Source: Fusobacterium naviforme
GTDB lineage: Bacteria > Bacillota > Clostridia > Lachnospirales > Lachnospiraceae
Assembly: GCA_003014445.1 (NCBI GenBank)
Contig: PYGH01000005.1
Coordinates: 62,001 to 126,000 of the forward strand
Direction of reading: 5' to 3'
DNA length: 64,000 nucleotides
In this document: one piece after another, positions 26,816 through 34,965 of the stretch
How positions within the stretch are numbered: the first letter of the stretch is position 1
Layout: each line of letters begins with the position of its first letter
Position numbers and translations under genes: made by a program
Notes under the pieces: model-generated
Databases searched by the model: none
What the model was told of the DNA's origin: nothing
What the model saw: the letters and a program-made list of their open reading frames with translations, nothing else

Positions 26816-28228
26816 TCACTGCTTTGAGATCGCGTCCCTCAGTCTATGGCCGGCGGAGAGCAGTCTGTCCAGCACACGGTTTAAGCCGTAGCAGACAATC
26901 AGGAGGCTGGTGTTCCCGAGCGGACTGTGATAAAAAAGTCCGATCAGACAGTAAACGTAGGTGCAGGCTGAAAACCACACGAGAAACCAGAGTCCGAGTC
27001 GCACAAAGGGCAGGCGCACAGTCAGAAAAAAGAGGAGCAGCACAAAAGCAGAGCCCATAGTGACTGCCAGAAAGAGCGGCAGCAGCTCTCCTGCCTCCAT
27101 TCCCAGCAGAAACTCCTTCGCCGGAGTCCTCAGTACATCTGCAACTGCATCTCCGGCCACCGCCCCCTGCGCGCTGTCCGCCGCGCGCCTCATAAATTTC
27201 GAGAGCAGCGGCAGCACCCATATCTGCAGCAGCAGCATGTAGGCTGCATTCATCCAGCCCGCATAGCGCGAATGGTTCTCCAGCTCAACGAGAGACAATA
27301 TCCAGCGCACCATGAGAGACAAAATATATGAGAGCGCAAGCGCCTGTGCGATGCGGAGATCCGCCAGCGCGTAGAGATTGTTCTGATAGCTGTAGACACT
27401 GCTCGAGAAAATGAGCCGCATCACGGCGCCGAAGGAACGTATCCTGCCGAGATAGATTGTAAGCCCCCAGAGCAGCACACAGAGAAGTATCAGAAGATTC
27501 CGCCGTTTCTCGTTGAGACTCAGCTTCAGCAGGGCTCTCCGCCTCCTCTCCTTCCGCTCCCTGCCAAGCTGTGCCGCATCCGTGAAATAATATAAAAAGA
27601 ATCCAATCGCCACTGCCGTCACAGCACCGATTGAGAGCTGTTCGCCTCCCTTCAGCACGCACCAATGTGCCACAAGCCAGCCGAACGACGGAAGCAGAGC
27701 TGCGACCAGAACCGGCCAGAAATTTCGCGTGCCGAGAAAACTTTCCAGCAGCACAAAGGGGTAGACCAGAAGGCAGGCGCAGACCGCATACCATGCGACA
27801 GTATCATTCCAGTGAAATCCCCTGCCAAAGACACCCGCAAACAGGGTCAGGAGGGAGCGTATCAAAGTCGCAGTGTACTTTCCGGTCATGAGCCAGGCTG
27901 TCGTAAAGTGGTTGTCGAGAAGCGGATAGCCGTACAGGCAGGCATAAATATAGAGCAGCAGCGCGAGTACCGCGATGTACAGTGCGCGCAGCCTGCGGCT
28001 CTCCCCTGCCAGCACCGAAAGAGCCAGTGCGATCGCAAAAACGGCGGTGCAGAGCAGCAGAAACACGCAGAAAATGAGCACCATTGCGGTGAGCTCGCCG
28101 GGCGAGCGATAGCTGCGGTTTCCGATCGCCTCCGGCACACGCAGGATACCGCCGGCGGCATAGAGGATGCGCCAGAGCAGCAGTATCCCCGCTGAGCCTC
28201 CCCCGATTCGAAAAAATAGCTGTTTCAT
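26816..28228 (-). CDS. Polytopic membrane protein of unknown function
   Basis: 470 residues, ATG behind AGGAGGAACTG. About 10-12 hydrophobic spans (AGILLLWRILYAAGGIL, MVLIFCVFLLLCTAVFAIALALSVL, LLILLCVLLWGLTIYL, FLAVTMGSAFVLLLFFLTV, LGLWFLVWFSACTYVYCLIGLFY) with a basic cytoplasmic loop RERKERRRRALLKLSLNEKRR near residue 225. No transporter signature, charged catalytic motif or known domain is recognised. It lies between the NUDIX gene and the FeoB-associated gene on the same strand. Confidence 0.7.
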   Translation of the reverse strand: MKQLFFRIGGGSAGILLLWRILYAAGGILRVPEAIGNRSYRSPGELTAMVLIFCVFLLLCTAVFAIALALSVLAGESRRLRALYIAVLALLLYIYACLYGYPLLDNHFTTAWLMTGKYTATLIRSLLTLFAGVFGRGFHWNDTVAWYAVCACLLVYPFVLLESFLGTRNFWPVLVAALLPSFGWLVAHWCVLKGGEQLSIGAVTAVAIGFFLYYFTDAAQLGRERKERRRRALLKLSLNEKRRNLLILLCVLLWGLTIYLGRIRSFGAVMRLIFSSSVYSYQNNLYALADLRIAQALALSYILSLMVRWILSLVELENHSRYAGWMNAAYMLLLQIWVLPLLSKFMRRAADSAQGAVAGDAVADVLRTPAKEFLLGMEAGELLPLFLAVTMGSAFVLLLFFLTVRLPFVRLGLWFLVWFSACTYVYCLIGLFYHSPLGNTSLLIVCYGLNRVLDRLLSAGHRLRDAISKQ

Positions 28229-28311
28229 TCAGTTCCTCCTGTGGCGATGCGCTTCCAGCAGCACCTCAGTTCCGCCAGAGAGCACGCCGCCGATTGGTCA
28301 GACACCGCAAT

Positions 28312-28346
28312 AAAAAAGAGAGGACAGCCTCAACTATTCTCTCCTT
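28312..28346 (-). terminator. Terminator after the FeoB-associated protein gene
   Basis: Minus-strand AAGGAGAG and CTCTCTTT pair (one G-U) around a 17-nt loop; the T-run is TTTTTT. Confidence 0.65.
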
Positions 28347-28379
28347 CATACACCGGGCCACGGGCAGCATGACCCACAG

Positions 28380-28592
28380 TCAGTTCCTCTGCTTTTCCCT
28401 GCGTTCCTTCATAATCTCCTCAAACTGGGCACGCTCGGAGGAGTAGGCCGACATGCATCCCATGCCGCAGGAGCCACAGTTTCCATTACAGGACGAGGCC
28501 TTCTTGCTGCCGTGCTTTAAGATGAAGCGCACTATGAGTACGATACCGACAAGAAGCAGTATCCCTATCACTGTTGTAAATCCGTTTGCCAA
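28380..28592 (-). CDS. FeoB-associated Cys-rich membrane protein
   Basis: 70 residues from a TTG start at 28592, GGGGAGG upstream. One membrane span (TTVIGILLLVGIVLIVRFIL) followed by a Cys cluster SSCNGNCGSCGMGCMS, the layout of the FeoB-associated family linked to ferrous iron uptake. No feoA or feoB is in the window. It is divergent from a DtxR-type regulator, which suggests metal-responsive expression. Confidence 0.85.
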   Translation of the reverse strand: MANGFTTVIGILLLVGIVLIVRFILKHGSKKASSCNGNCGSCGMGCMSAYSSERAQFEEIMKERREKQRN

Positions 28593-28640
28593 AGCTGTAC
28601 CTCCCCGGGACTGAGGCCTCTCCCCGTCCCTCTGCTCTGT

Positions 28641-28669
28641 ATTCTAGCCCTCTCCCCGCCCGCGGTCAA
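28641..28669 (-). promoter_or_regulatory. Promoter of the FeoB-associated gene
   Basis: TTGACC, a 17-nt spacer and TAGAAT on the minus strand, about 50 nt before the TTG start. Confidence 0.65.
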
Positions 28670-28744
28670 GTCTCTGCACTTTCTTCCTTGTATGCCCATC
28701 TGGAATGTGTTAATGTAAGTGCAAGCCAAGAAGGAGGTATCACA

Positions 28745-29110
28745 ATGCAAATTCATGAATCCGCCGAGGACTATCTCGAAAAAATTCTGATGCTGAAAGA
28801 GCAGAACGGCTTGGTTCGCTCCATCGACATCGCCAATTTCATGGGGTTTTCCAAGCCGAGCATCAGCATCGCAATGAAGCATCTCCGGGAAAACGGCTAT
28901 ATCACCATGGACGGTGAAAACCATATCTTCCTGACCGATTCCGGTGCAGCGATCGCCTCCCGTATCTACGACCGTCACCAGCGACTCACCCGCTACCTCG
29001 TGAAGCTCGGTGTGCCGAAGGAGATTGCGGAAAAGGATGCATGTAAGGTGGAGCACGACCTGAGTCCCGAATCCTATGCGGCGCTCTGCGCGCATCTTGA
29101 AACACTGTAA
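28745..29110 (+). CDS. Short DtxR/MntR-family metal-dependent regulator
   Basis: 121 residues from ATG 28745 (GGAGGTATCACA). The winged helix-turn-helix covers residues 1-70 (ESAEDYLEKILMLKEQNGLVRSIDIANFMGFSKPSISIAMKHLRENGYITMD). The dimerisation region has metal-type ligands (DRHQRLTRYLVKLGV...DACKVEHDLSPESYAALCAHL). It is shorter than MntR (about 142) and IdeR (about 230) and lacks the SH3-like domain. Probably senses Fe2+ or Mn2+ and controls itself and the divergent FeoB-associated gene; this is inferred from position. Confidence 0.85.
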   Translation: MQIHESAEDYLEKILMLKEQNGLVRSIDIANFMGFSKPSISIAMKHLRENGYITMDGENHIFLTDSGAAIASRIYDRHQRLTRYLVKLGVPKEIAEKDACKVEHDLSPESYAALCAHLETL

Positions 29111-29124
29111 ACTGCTCATAACAG

Positions 29125-29172
29125 ACGGCACACTGCCTCAGCAAGCCCGCTGCGTCAGCGTGCCGTTTTTTT
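29125..29172 (+). terminator. Terminator after the DtxR-type gene
   Basis: ACGGCACxCTG pairs with CAGxGTGCCGT and is followed by seven T. Confidence 0.8.
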
Positions 29173-29229
29173 ATTACCGGAGAATTTTTTAATTTTCATT
29201 TGCTTTTTTTCTGCTTTGGAGCTACATTG

Positions 29230-29258
29230 TTGAGTTGTATTACGAAGACAAATACTAT
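29230..29258 (+). promoter_or_regulatory. Promoter of the antiporter-kinase operon
   Basis: TTGAGT, a 17-nt spacer and TACTAT, 24 nt before the ATG at 29282. Confidence 0.65.
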
Positions 29259-29281
29259 TTTAACAACACGAGGTTAATGTT

Positions 29282-30637
29282 ATGGGTACTTCTATGATTC
29301 CGGCGTGGCTCTGCATTCCCTTTGCCGGACTGCTTCTGAGTATTGCCGCGGCACCGCTCTTAAGACCCGAATGGTGGGAGCGCAACAAGCTCTGGGCCGT
29401 TCTGTTCTGGTCCCTGCTCTTTGTGCTTCCATATGCACTCTTCTACGGCCCCTCTTCTGCGACGGAGATTGTACTTGAGTGCATCCTGAATGACTATCTC
29501 TCCTTCATCATCATGCTCTTCGGGCTCTTCTGTGTGGCGGGTAATATCACCTTCACCGGAGATCTCGCAGGCTCTCCCGCCGTGAACCTGATCTTTCTTC
29601 TGATTGGAACGCTGCTCTCCAGTATCATCGGGACAACGGGCTCCTCGATGCTGATGCTGCGCCCCATGATCAAGATCAATTCCTGGAGACGCAGGAAGAA
29701 ACACATCATGATCTTCTTCATCTTTCTGATCTCCAATATGGGAGGTGCGCTCACGCCGCTCGGTGATCCGCCTCTGCTCATGGGCTTCATGAGAGGCGTG
29801 CCTTTCCTCTGGAGCCTTCACCTGATGCCGATTCTGCTCTTCAACATGCTGATCCTGCTCTTCGTCTTCTGGCATCTGGACAGCATGAACTACCGCAAGG
29901 ATGTGGCGCAGGGCTACCGCCCGGATATCAGCGAGCCCGGCACGGAGCTCTCCTTAAAGGGCGGGCACAATGTGATCTTTCTGCTGATGATCATCCTTGC
30001 CGTCGTACTGAGCGGAACCCTGCCCTCCAATCCGGCCTTTCTCGACGCAGAAGGGGCCGTGAAGGGCATCCATGTATTCGGCGAGGTGACACTCAGCTAC
30101 CCCTCCCTCATTGAGATCGCTCTGATCCTCGCGGCGGCCTTCCTCTCCTTTAAGACTACGCCGGAGGAGATCCGCCGGGCAAACCACTTCACCTGGGGCG
30201 CCATTGAGGAGGTCGCACAGCTTTTCGTCGGAATTTTCATCACCATGCAGCCCGCCCTCATGATCCTGAAGGAGCTCGGCCCGAAGCTCGGCATCACCCA
30301 GCCCTTCCAGCTCTTCTGGGCGACCGGCGCTCTCTCAAGCTTCCTCGACAATACGCCGACCTACCTCGTATTCCTCACAACCGCCGGAACGCTCGGCGCG
30401 GTACAGGGTGTGCAGACCTCGCTCGGCATGATCCCGGTGAAGCTCCTCGAGGCCATCTCCTGCGGCGCCGTCTTCATGGGCGCAAACAGCTACATCGGCA
30501 ATGCGCCGAACTTCATGGTAAAATCCATCTCCGACGAGAACGGTATTCATATGCCTTCCTTCTTCGGCTACGTACTCTGGGCACTTACCTTCCTGGTGCC
30601 CGTGTTCCTGATCGACACACTGATTTTCTTCCGCTGA
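29282..30637 (+). CDS. Sodium:proton antiporter (NhaD-type, ion transporter superfamily)
   Basis: 451 residues, about 11-12 membrane spans. Features of the NhaD/CitM-ArsB superfamily include LLIGTLLSSIIGTTGSSMLMLRPMIKIN, ISNMGGALTPLGDPPLLMGFMRGVPF and the repeat-related SFLDNTPTYLVFLTTAG and MGANSYIGNAPNFMVKSI. Probably exchanges Na+ for H+ at the cytoplasmic membrane. The start GAGGTTAATGTTATG has a weak ribosome site. It is 14 nt upstream of the kinase-like gene and in one operon with it. Confidence 0.85.
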   Translation: MGTSMIPAWLCIPFAGLLLSIAAAPLLRPEWWERNKLWAVLFWSLLFVLPYALFYGPSSATEIVLECILNDYLSFIIMLFGLFCVAGNITFTGDLAGSPAVNLIFLLIGTLLSSIIGTTGSSMLMLRPMIKINSWRRRKKHIMIFFIFLISNMGGALTPLGDPPLLMGFMRGVPFLWSLHLMPILLFNMLILLFVFWHLDSMNYRKDVAQGYRPDISEPGTELSLKGGHNVIFLLMIILAVVLSGTLPSNPAFLDAEGAVKGIHVFGEVTLSYPSLIEIALILAAAFLSFKTTPEEIRRANHFTWGAIEEVAQLFVGIFITMQPALMILKELGPKLGITQPFQLFWATGALSSFLDNTPTYLVFLTTAGTLGAVQGVQTSLGMIPVKLLEAISCGAVFMGANSYIGNAPNFMVKSISDENGIHMPSFFGYVLWALTFLVPVFLIDTLIFFR

Positions 30638-30651
30638 GGAGGTGAACTACA

Positions 30652-31725
30652 ATGGAACAAAAGCAAAATAACTGCCACGCACTGGCGGAACGCATCTATG
30701 ATCTTGACGAGCGTGTGTACAGACTGTCCGGCTCCACACTGGGCCGCACGCTGATCGGCGGAAGAGAAAAGGTCGTCGCGCTCCTGGAGCGCGAGCTGAG
30801 TCTGTTTCCCGACGGGGAGCTGATACACAGCGATCTGGCTCTGATCGGCAATATGGGCAGAACCATCTCCGACCCTGCTGCAAGAAAAGAGCTGATGATG
30901 GAGTACAACGAGATCCTCCAGGAAATCAGCGGCATGGAAACTGCACGCGATGCCTACGATATTGTGGATGAGCGGCGCATCACCCTGAATCCCTTCGCCA
31001 CCGGCGCAAAGAAATTTACGACAGAGGACAGGCTGGTTATCTGCATCGGCCGCACTTACGGCAGTGCCGGAACCGACATCGGTTTTAAGCTTGCGGATGA
31101 CCTGCACATCAACTACTACGACGCGACCATCTTCAAGGACGTGATTGAGCGTCTTCAGGCACAGAAGGAAACCCCGAAGAATCAATGCGTCGAGGACAGG
31201 CTGAAGCAGCTGCGCTCTCTCCGGGGCGTACGCCTCATCACCAGCAATTTCAATCGCTATCACGGTCTTCCGGCCGAGGACGCGCTCTTCTTCAACCAGA
31301 GTCAGTACATTGAGGAGCGCTCCAAAAAAGAGGATTTTGTCGTGATGGGACGCTGCGCGGATGTCATCCTGCGCAATGCCGGAATCCCCCATGTCAGCAT
31401 TTTTATCACGGCGCCCTTTGAGATCCGGGCACGCCGTATTATGGAGCTGCACAGAATCAGCTACAGGGAGGCCTGCCGCGAGGTGCGCAGAGAGGACGGA
31501 AAACACGCGCGCTTCTACAGGCGTTACACCGGTTATGAATGGGGAAATGCAGTTCACTACGACCTCTGCATCAACAGTGCAAGCTACGGCATCGAGGAAT
31601 CGGAGGAGCTTATCATCCGTGTGATTAAGGCACGTCTCCGTGACGATCTCGCAGCGGAGGCAGAGCGGCATGAAGCGGCACTCGCAGCAGAGGTCGCAAA
31701 AAGAGAGCAAAAACAGACAGAGTAA
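30652..31725 (+). CDS. Cytidylate kinase-like family protein with N-terminal extension
   Basis: 357 residues, GAGGAGGTG upstream. The C-terminal part (about residues 125-330) is a cytidylate-kinase-like domain: LVICIGRTYGSAGTDIGFKLADDLHINYYD replaces a standard P-loop, then FVVMGRCADVILRNAGIPHVSIFITAPFEIRARRIM and YDLCINSASYGIEESEELI. The N-terminal 120 residues are helical and unassigned (LAERIYDLDERVYRLSGSTLGRTLIGGREKVVALLEREL), and the C terminus is a charged helix. Substrate unknown. Its location behind an antiporter gene suggests a shared stress or ion-related control, which is inference. Confidence 0.8.
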   Translation: MEQKQNNCHALAERIYDLDERVYRLSGSTLGRTLIGGREKVVALLERELSLFPDGELIHSDLALIGNMGRTISDPAARKELMMEYNEILQEISGMETARDAYDIVDERRITLNPFATGAKKFTTEDRLVICIGRTYGSAGTDIGFKLADDLHINYYDATIFKDVIERLQAQKETPKNQCVEDRLKQLRSLRGVRLITSNFNRYHGLPAEDALFFNQSQYIEERSKKEDFVVMGRCADVILRNAGIPHVSIFITAPFEIRARRIMELHRISYREACREVRREDGKHARFYRRYTGYEWGNAVHYDLCINSASYGIEESEELIIRVIKARLRDDLAAEAERHEAALAAEVAKREQKQTE

Positions 31726-31751
31726 CACAGCCGCGCAATCATGCGCACGAA

Positions 31752-31798
31752 GCAAGGGGCACAGACTGAATATACCAGTCCGTGCCCCTTGTCCTTTT
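31752..31798 (+). terminator. Terminator after the kinase-like gene
   Basis: CAAGGGGCACxGACTG pairs with CAGTCxGTGCCCCTTG, followed by TCCTTTTG. Confidence 0.7.
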
Positions 31799-31829
31799 GA
31801 TCCTGTTCCTGCAGTGTACAGAAAAGGTA

Positions 31830-32816
31830 TTACAACAGATGTGCGCGAAGCTCCTCAGCACTCAGCGGGCTCAGGTAAGCGGGCGCAATATCAAACACGG
31901 TCAGGCAGCCCTTCCGTCCCTCTGACGCAAGACGGTACAGGGCCCTCGCGTAAGCAACCAGTATGCTTCCGGTAAACTCCGGATTCGAGTCGAGCTTTAC
32001 GCTGTACTCCACAATCTCCTTATGCTCCTTCAAAAAGCCGGTCACTCCGCTGCGGATCACAAAGCCTCCGTGAGGAAGTCCCTGATGGTTCTTCTGCATC
32101 TCCTCCGCAGAGATAAAGTGTACGCTGGTGTGATAATCCGCAAAGTAATTCGGCATGGAGCAGATCTCTGCCTCAATTGCAGCGCGATCCGCCCCCTTCT
32201 CGGCCACGACAAAGACCTCTCTGGTGTGCATGTCTCCGGTCTGGAATTCCGGCTGCTCCCCTCTCCTCACACGCGCTGCGGACTCTGCCACAGGTATCGT
32301 ATACTGTCTCGCATCCAGCACACCCGGTATGCGCCTGCACGCATCAGAGTGCCCCTGGCTCACGCCGCGTCCCCAGAAGGTATAGTTCTTCCCCTCCGGC
32401 AGAATCGCCGTCGAGATGAGACGATTCAGGGAAAACATCCCCGGATCCCAGCCGACAGAGATCAGCGCAGCCTTTCCGCCCTCCCGCGCAGCTGCATCCA
32501 CCGCTGCAAAGTGCTCCGGGATCTTCGCATGCGTGTCAAAGCTGTTGATCACATTGAATTCTCTCGCGTACTCAGGCATCTGTGCCGGAAGATCCGTCGC
32601 GCTGCCGCCGCAGAGTACCATCACATCAATCTCATCTCTCCACGCCCGGATATCCTCAAGATGCACGACGGGAATATGCTCCGTGTGCAGCTTAACGCTC
32701 TCCGGCGCCCTTCTTGTAAATACAGCCTTCAGCTCCATATCCGGATTCTGCCGGATGGCGCTCTCCACTCCGCGTCCCAGATTTCCATAGCCCAAAATAC
32801 CTATCCTGATGCTCAC
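31830..32816 (-). CDS. ddh: meso-Diaminopimelate D-dehydrogenase
   Basis: 328 residues from GTG 32816 (AAAGGAAG upstream). Reductive amination of tetrahydrodipicolinate to meso-diaminopimelate with NADPH, a one-step bypass of the acyl-DAP lysine/peptidoglycan branch. Nucleotide-binding GILGYGNLGRGVESAI at residues 5-20, substrate-binding SVGWDPGMFSLNRL, WGRGVSQGHSDACRRIPGV and NPEFTGSILVAYARA are characteristic. Single gene with a GCGGAG/CTCCGC hairpin in its leader. Confidence 0.95.
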   Translation of the reverse strand: MSIRIGILGYGNLGRGVESAIRQNPDMELKAVFTRRAPESVKLHTEHIPVVHLEDIRAWRDEIDVMVLCGGSATDLPAQMPEYAREFNVINSFDTHAKIPEHFAAVDAAAREGGKAALISVGWDPGMFSLNRLISTAILPEGKNYTFWGRGVSQGHSDACRRIPGVLDARQYTIPVAESAARVRRGEQPEFQTGDMHTREVFVVAEKGADRAAIEAEICSMPNYFADYHTSVHFISAEEMQKNHQGLPHGGFVIRSGVTGFLKEHKEIVEYSVKLDSNPEFTGSILVAYARALYRLASEGRKGCLTVFDIAPAYLSPLSAEELRAHLL

Positions 32817-32904
32817 TCTGTCTACTTCCTTTCCCTGTGGCGGAGCCTGCGCTCCGCACCCTCAGTTAATTCTGAGAAAACAATTCTGTTCTCCTGCACT
32901 CTAC

Positions 32905-32956
32905 AAAAAAAGCGCCGGAAAAACAAGCTTCAAAATATCCAAATTTCAGGCGCTTT
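32905..32956 (-). terminator. Terminator overlapping the ABC ATPase stop codon
   Basis: AAAGCGCC (beginning within the stop TAA) pairs with GGCGCTTT at a distance of 36 nt, followed by a T7 run on the minus strand. Confidence 0.65.
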
Positions 32957-33617
32957 ACAGCAGCTCTTTGAACTCTGTCCTATCCCTCTGTTCCATGAGC
33001 AGCACCCGGTCGGAAATCCGCTGCGCCTCCGCTCTGTCATGCGTCACAAGAAGGGTCGTAATGCCGTGCCGCTTCTGCAGCAAGCGCAGCTGTACAGACA
33101 GCTCCTCCCGGAGCACCTCATCCAGACCTGTGAAGGGCTCATCCAGCAGGAGGAGACGAGGCTTCATACAGAAGGCACGGGCCAGCGCCACTCTCTGCTG
33201 CTGTCCACCGGAGAGCTCCTCCGGACAGGTGTCGCCGTAATCCTCCATACGAAAGAGACGCAGGTACTGCTCTGCCTCCGCACGAAGCCGGTCTCCGGAG
33301 AGACCGCCCGGCCGCATACAGATCTCCAGATTCTCCCGCACCGTGATCGCCGGGAGGAGGCGCCGCTCCTGAAAGAGCATCCCAATGCCGCGCTGACCCG
33401 GTCGAAGACCTTTCACAGATACTCCGTCAAAGAGAATCTCCCCTGATGATACTTGATGCAATCCGGCGATCACGCGCAGCAGCGTTGTCTTCCCGCAGCC
33501 GGAGGCTCCCAGGAGAGACAGCAGTTCCCCCTTCCCAATCCGCATGCTCAGATCGGAAAGGATGTGAGGTCCTCCGTAGGAAGTCGTAATATTTTGCAGC
33601 TCAACACACAGACCCAA
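32955..33617 (-). CDS. Orphan ABC transporter ATP-binding protein (nitrate/taurine/thiamine-precursor type)
   Basis: 220 residues from a TTG start at 33617 behind AAGGAGAG. Walker A GASGCGKTT, Q-loop LFQERRLLPAITVRENL, signature LSGGQQQR, Walker B LLLLDEP and the H-loop VTHD are all intact. Sequence style is that of the SsuB/TauB/ThiZ group. No permease or substrate-binding protein is adjacent: citC is divergent and ddh has its own leader behind a terminator. It may energise a permease encoded elsewhere. Confidence 0.9.
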   Translation of the reverse strand: MGLCVELQNITTSYGGPHILSDLSMRIGKGELLSLLGASGCGKTTLLRVIAGLHQVSSGEILFDGVSVKGLRPGQRGIGMLFQERRLLPAITVRENLEICMRPGGLSGDRLRAEAEQYLRLFRMEDYGDTCPEELSGGQQQRVALARAFCMKPRLLLLDEPFTGLDEVLREELSVQLRLLQKRHGITTLLVTHDRAEAQRISDRVLLMEQRDRTEFKELL

Positions 33618-33781
33618 GGCAGTGCTCTCCTTTTCCGTATTTCCTTAAAATGTGAGTCTCCGTCCCCTTCATCCCTTCGCTGTCCAAAAAGCACATGCTG
33701 CAGCTCCGCTTTTGTTGTATGATGGATGTATGATTCCCGGCACAGACAAAGACCCGCGCGGCGCCGGACAGAGGAGACCCT

Positions 33782-34858
33782 ATGATCGAAGACTATTATA
33801 TCAGAGAAATCGCTCTAAGCTATCCCCCAGAGCGCACTGCGCTCTCAGAATTTCTCAGCGCGCATGAGCTCCGCTTTGAGGAGGATATCGAGCTGGCCTA
33901 TGGCGTCTATGATGAGGATGAGGTGCTGCACGGCTGCGGCTGCGCCGCAGGTGCACTGCTGAAGTGCTTTGCGCTTGACGCCTCGCTCCGCGGTCATAAT
34001 ATGCTGGGCGCACTCGTCTCAGAGCTCCTGCAAAACCGCTTTGCCGCCGGTATCTCGGAGCTCTTCGTCATCACCCACAGACACAATGAGACGCTGTTTC
34101 TCTCCTGCGGCTTTCATGTGCTCGCGCATACGGAGCAGGTCACCATGCTGGAAAACAGAGCACAGGGCCCCGAGCGCTACGCTGCTGCGATACGCGCCGC
34201 CGCTCCCTCCGATTTCAAGGTGATTTCCGAAAAAGCTGCGGCTGATGCCGGACACGGCCCACAGATCGGCGCGATCGTCATGAACTGCAATCCCTTCACG
34301 CTGGGGCACCGCGCGCTCGTTGCCTATGCCGCGGCGCGCTGTGATTTTCTGTATCTCTTTGTCGTCGAGGAGGATCGCTCCATGTTCTCCTCCGCCGTGC
34401 GAATGGAGCTTGTGAAAGCTGCGACCGGCGATCTCAAAAATGTATACCCTGTATTCAGCGGGCCCTACATGATCTCTGCCTCCACTTTTCCCAGCTATTT
34501 CCTGAAGGCCGGGGAAGATGCCGCCGCTCTGCAGTGCGAGCTGGATATCACCCTCTTCGCGGAACGCATCGCCCCCGCGCTGAACATCACAGTCCGCTTT
34601 GCGGGCGAGGAGCCGCTGGATCCCACCACCGCGCGCTACAACCGCGCCATGCGGGAGCTTCTGCCCGCGCGCGGCATTCAGTTTACAGAAATCCCCCGGG
34701 TCTCCGATGCTTCCGCCCCCATCAGCGCCTCCCGCGTGCGCGCGCTCCTTAAGAAGCAGGGATGGACAGAGACGCTCCGCACTCTGGTGCCGCAGAGTAC
34801 CGCAGCATACCTTGAGAGGACTTTTCCCCCGAAAGAGGAGGAAAGTCTGACAGACTGA
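33782..34858 (+). CDS. citC: [Citrate (pro-3S)-lyase] ligase
   Basis: 358 residues, AGAGGAGACCCT before the ATG. Acetylates the phosphoribosyl-dephospho-CoA group of citrate lyase ACP to activate the enzyme. N-terminal GNAT-like domain (residues 1-135, with LDASLRGHNMLGALVSELL) and a C-terminal nucleotidyltransferase domain with a (T/H)xGH motif, MNCNPFTLGHRALVAYAAA. The later SASRVRALLKK is also typical. The citrate lyase subunits (citD, citE, citF) and citX/citG are not in the window, so it is an orphan here. Confidence 0.9.
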   Translation: MIEDYYIREIALSYPPERTALSEFLSAHELRFEEDIELAYGVYDEDEVLHGCGCAAGALLKCFALDASLRGHNMLGALVSELLQNRFAAGISELFVITHRHNETLFLSCGFHVLAHTEQVTMLENRAQGPERYAAAIRAAAPSDFKVISEKAAADAGHGPQIGAIVMNCNPFTLGHRALVAYAAARCDFLYLFVVEEDRSMFSSAVRMELVKAATGDLKNVYPVFSGPYMISASTFPSYFLKAGEDAAALQCELDITLFAERIAPALNITVRFAGEEPLDPTTARYNRAMRELLPARGIQFTEIPRVSDASAPISASRVRALLKKQGWTETLRTLVPQSTAAYLERTFPPKEEESLTD

Positions 34859-34965
34859 CCCTGTCACACTACATCCGCTTTCACGTCTTTACAGAAATAC
34901 TTTCCGTCAGTATAAGCTCCCGTGCTTCCGTGCCATGCAGTCTGTCTCAAATTCTCGTACATGCA

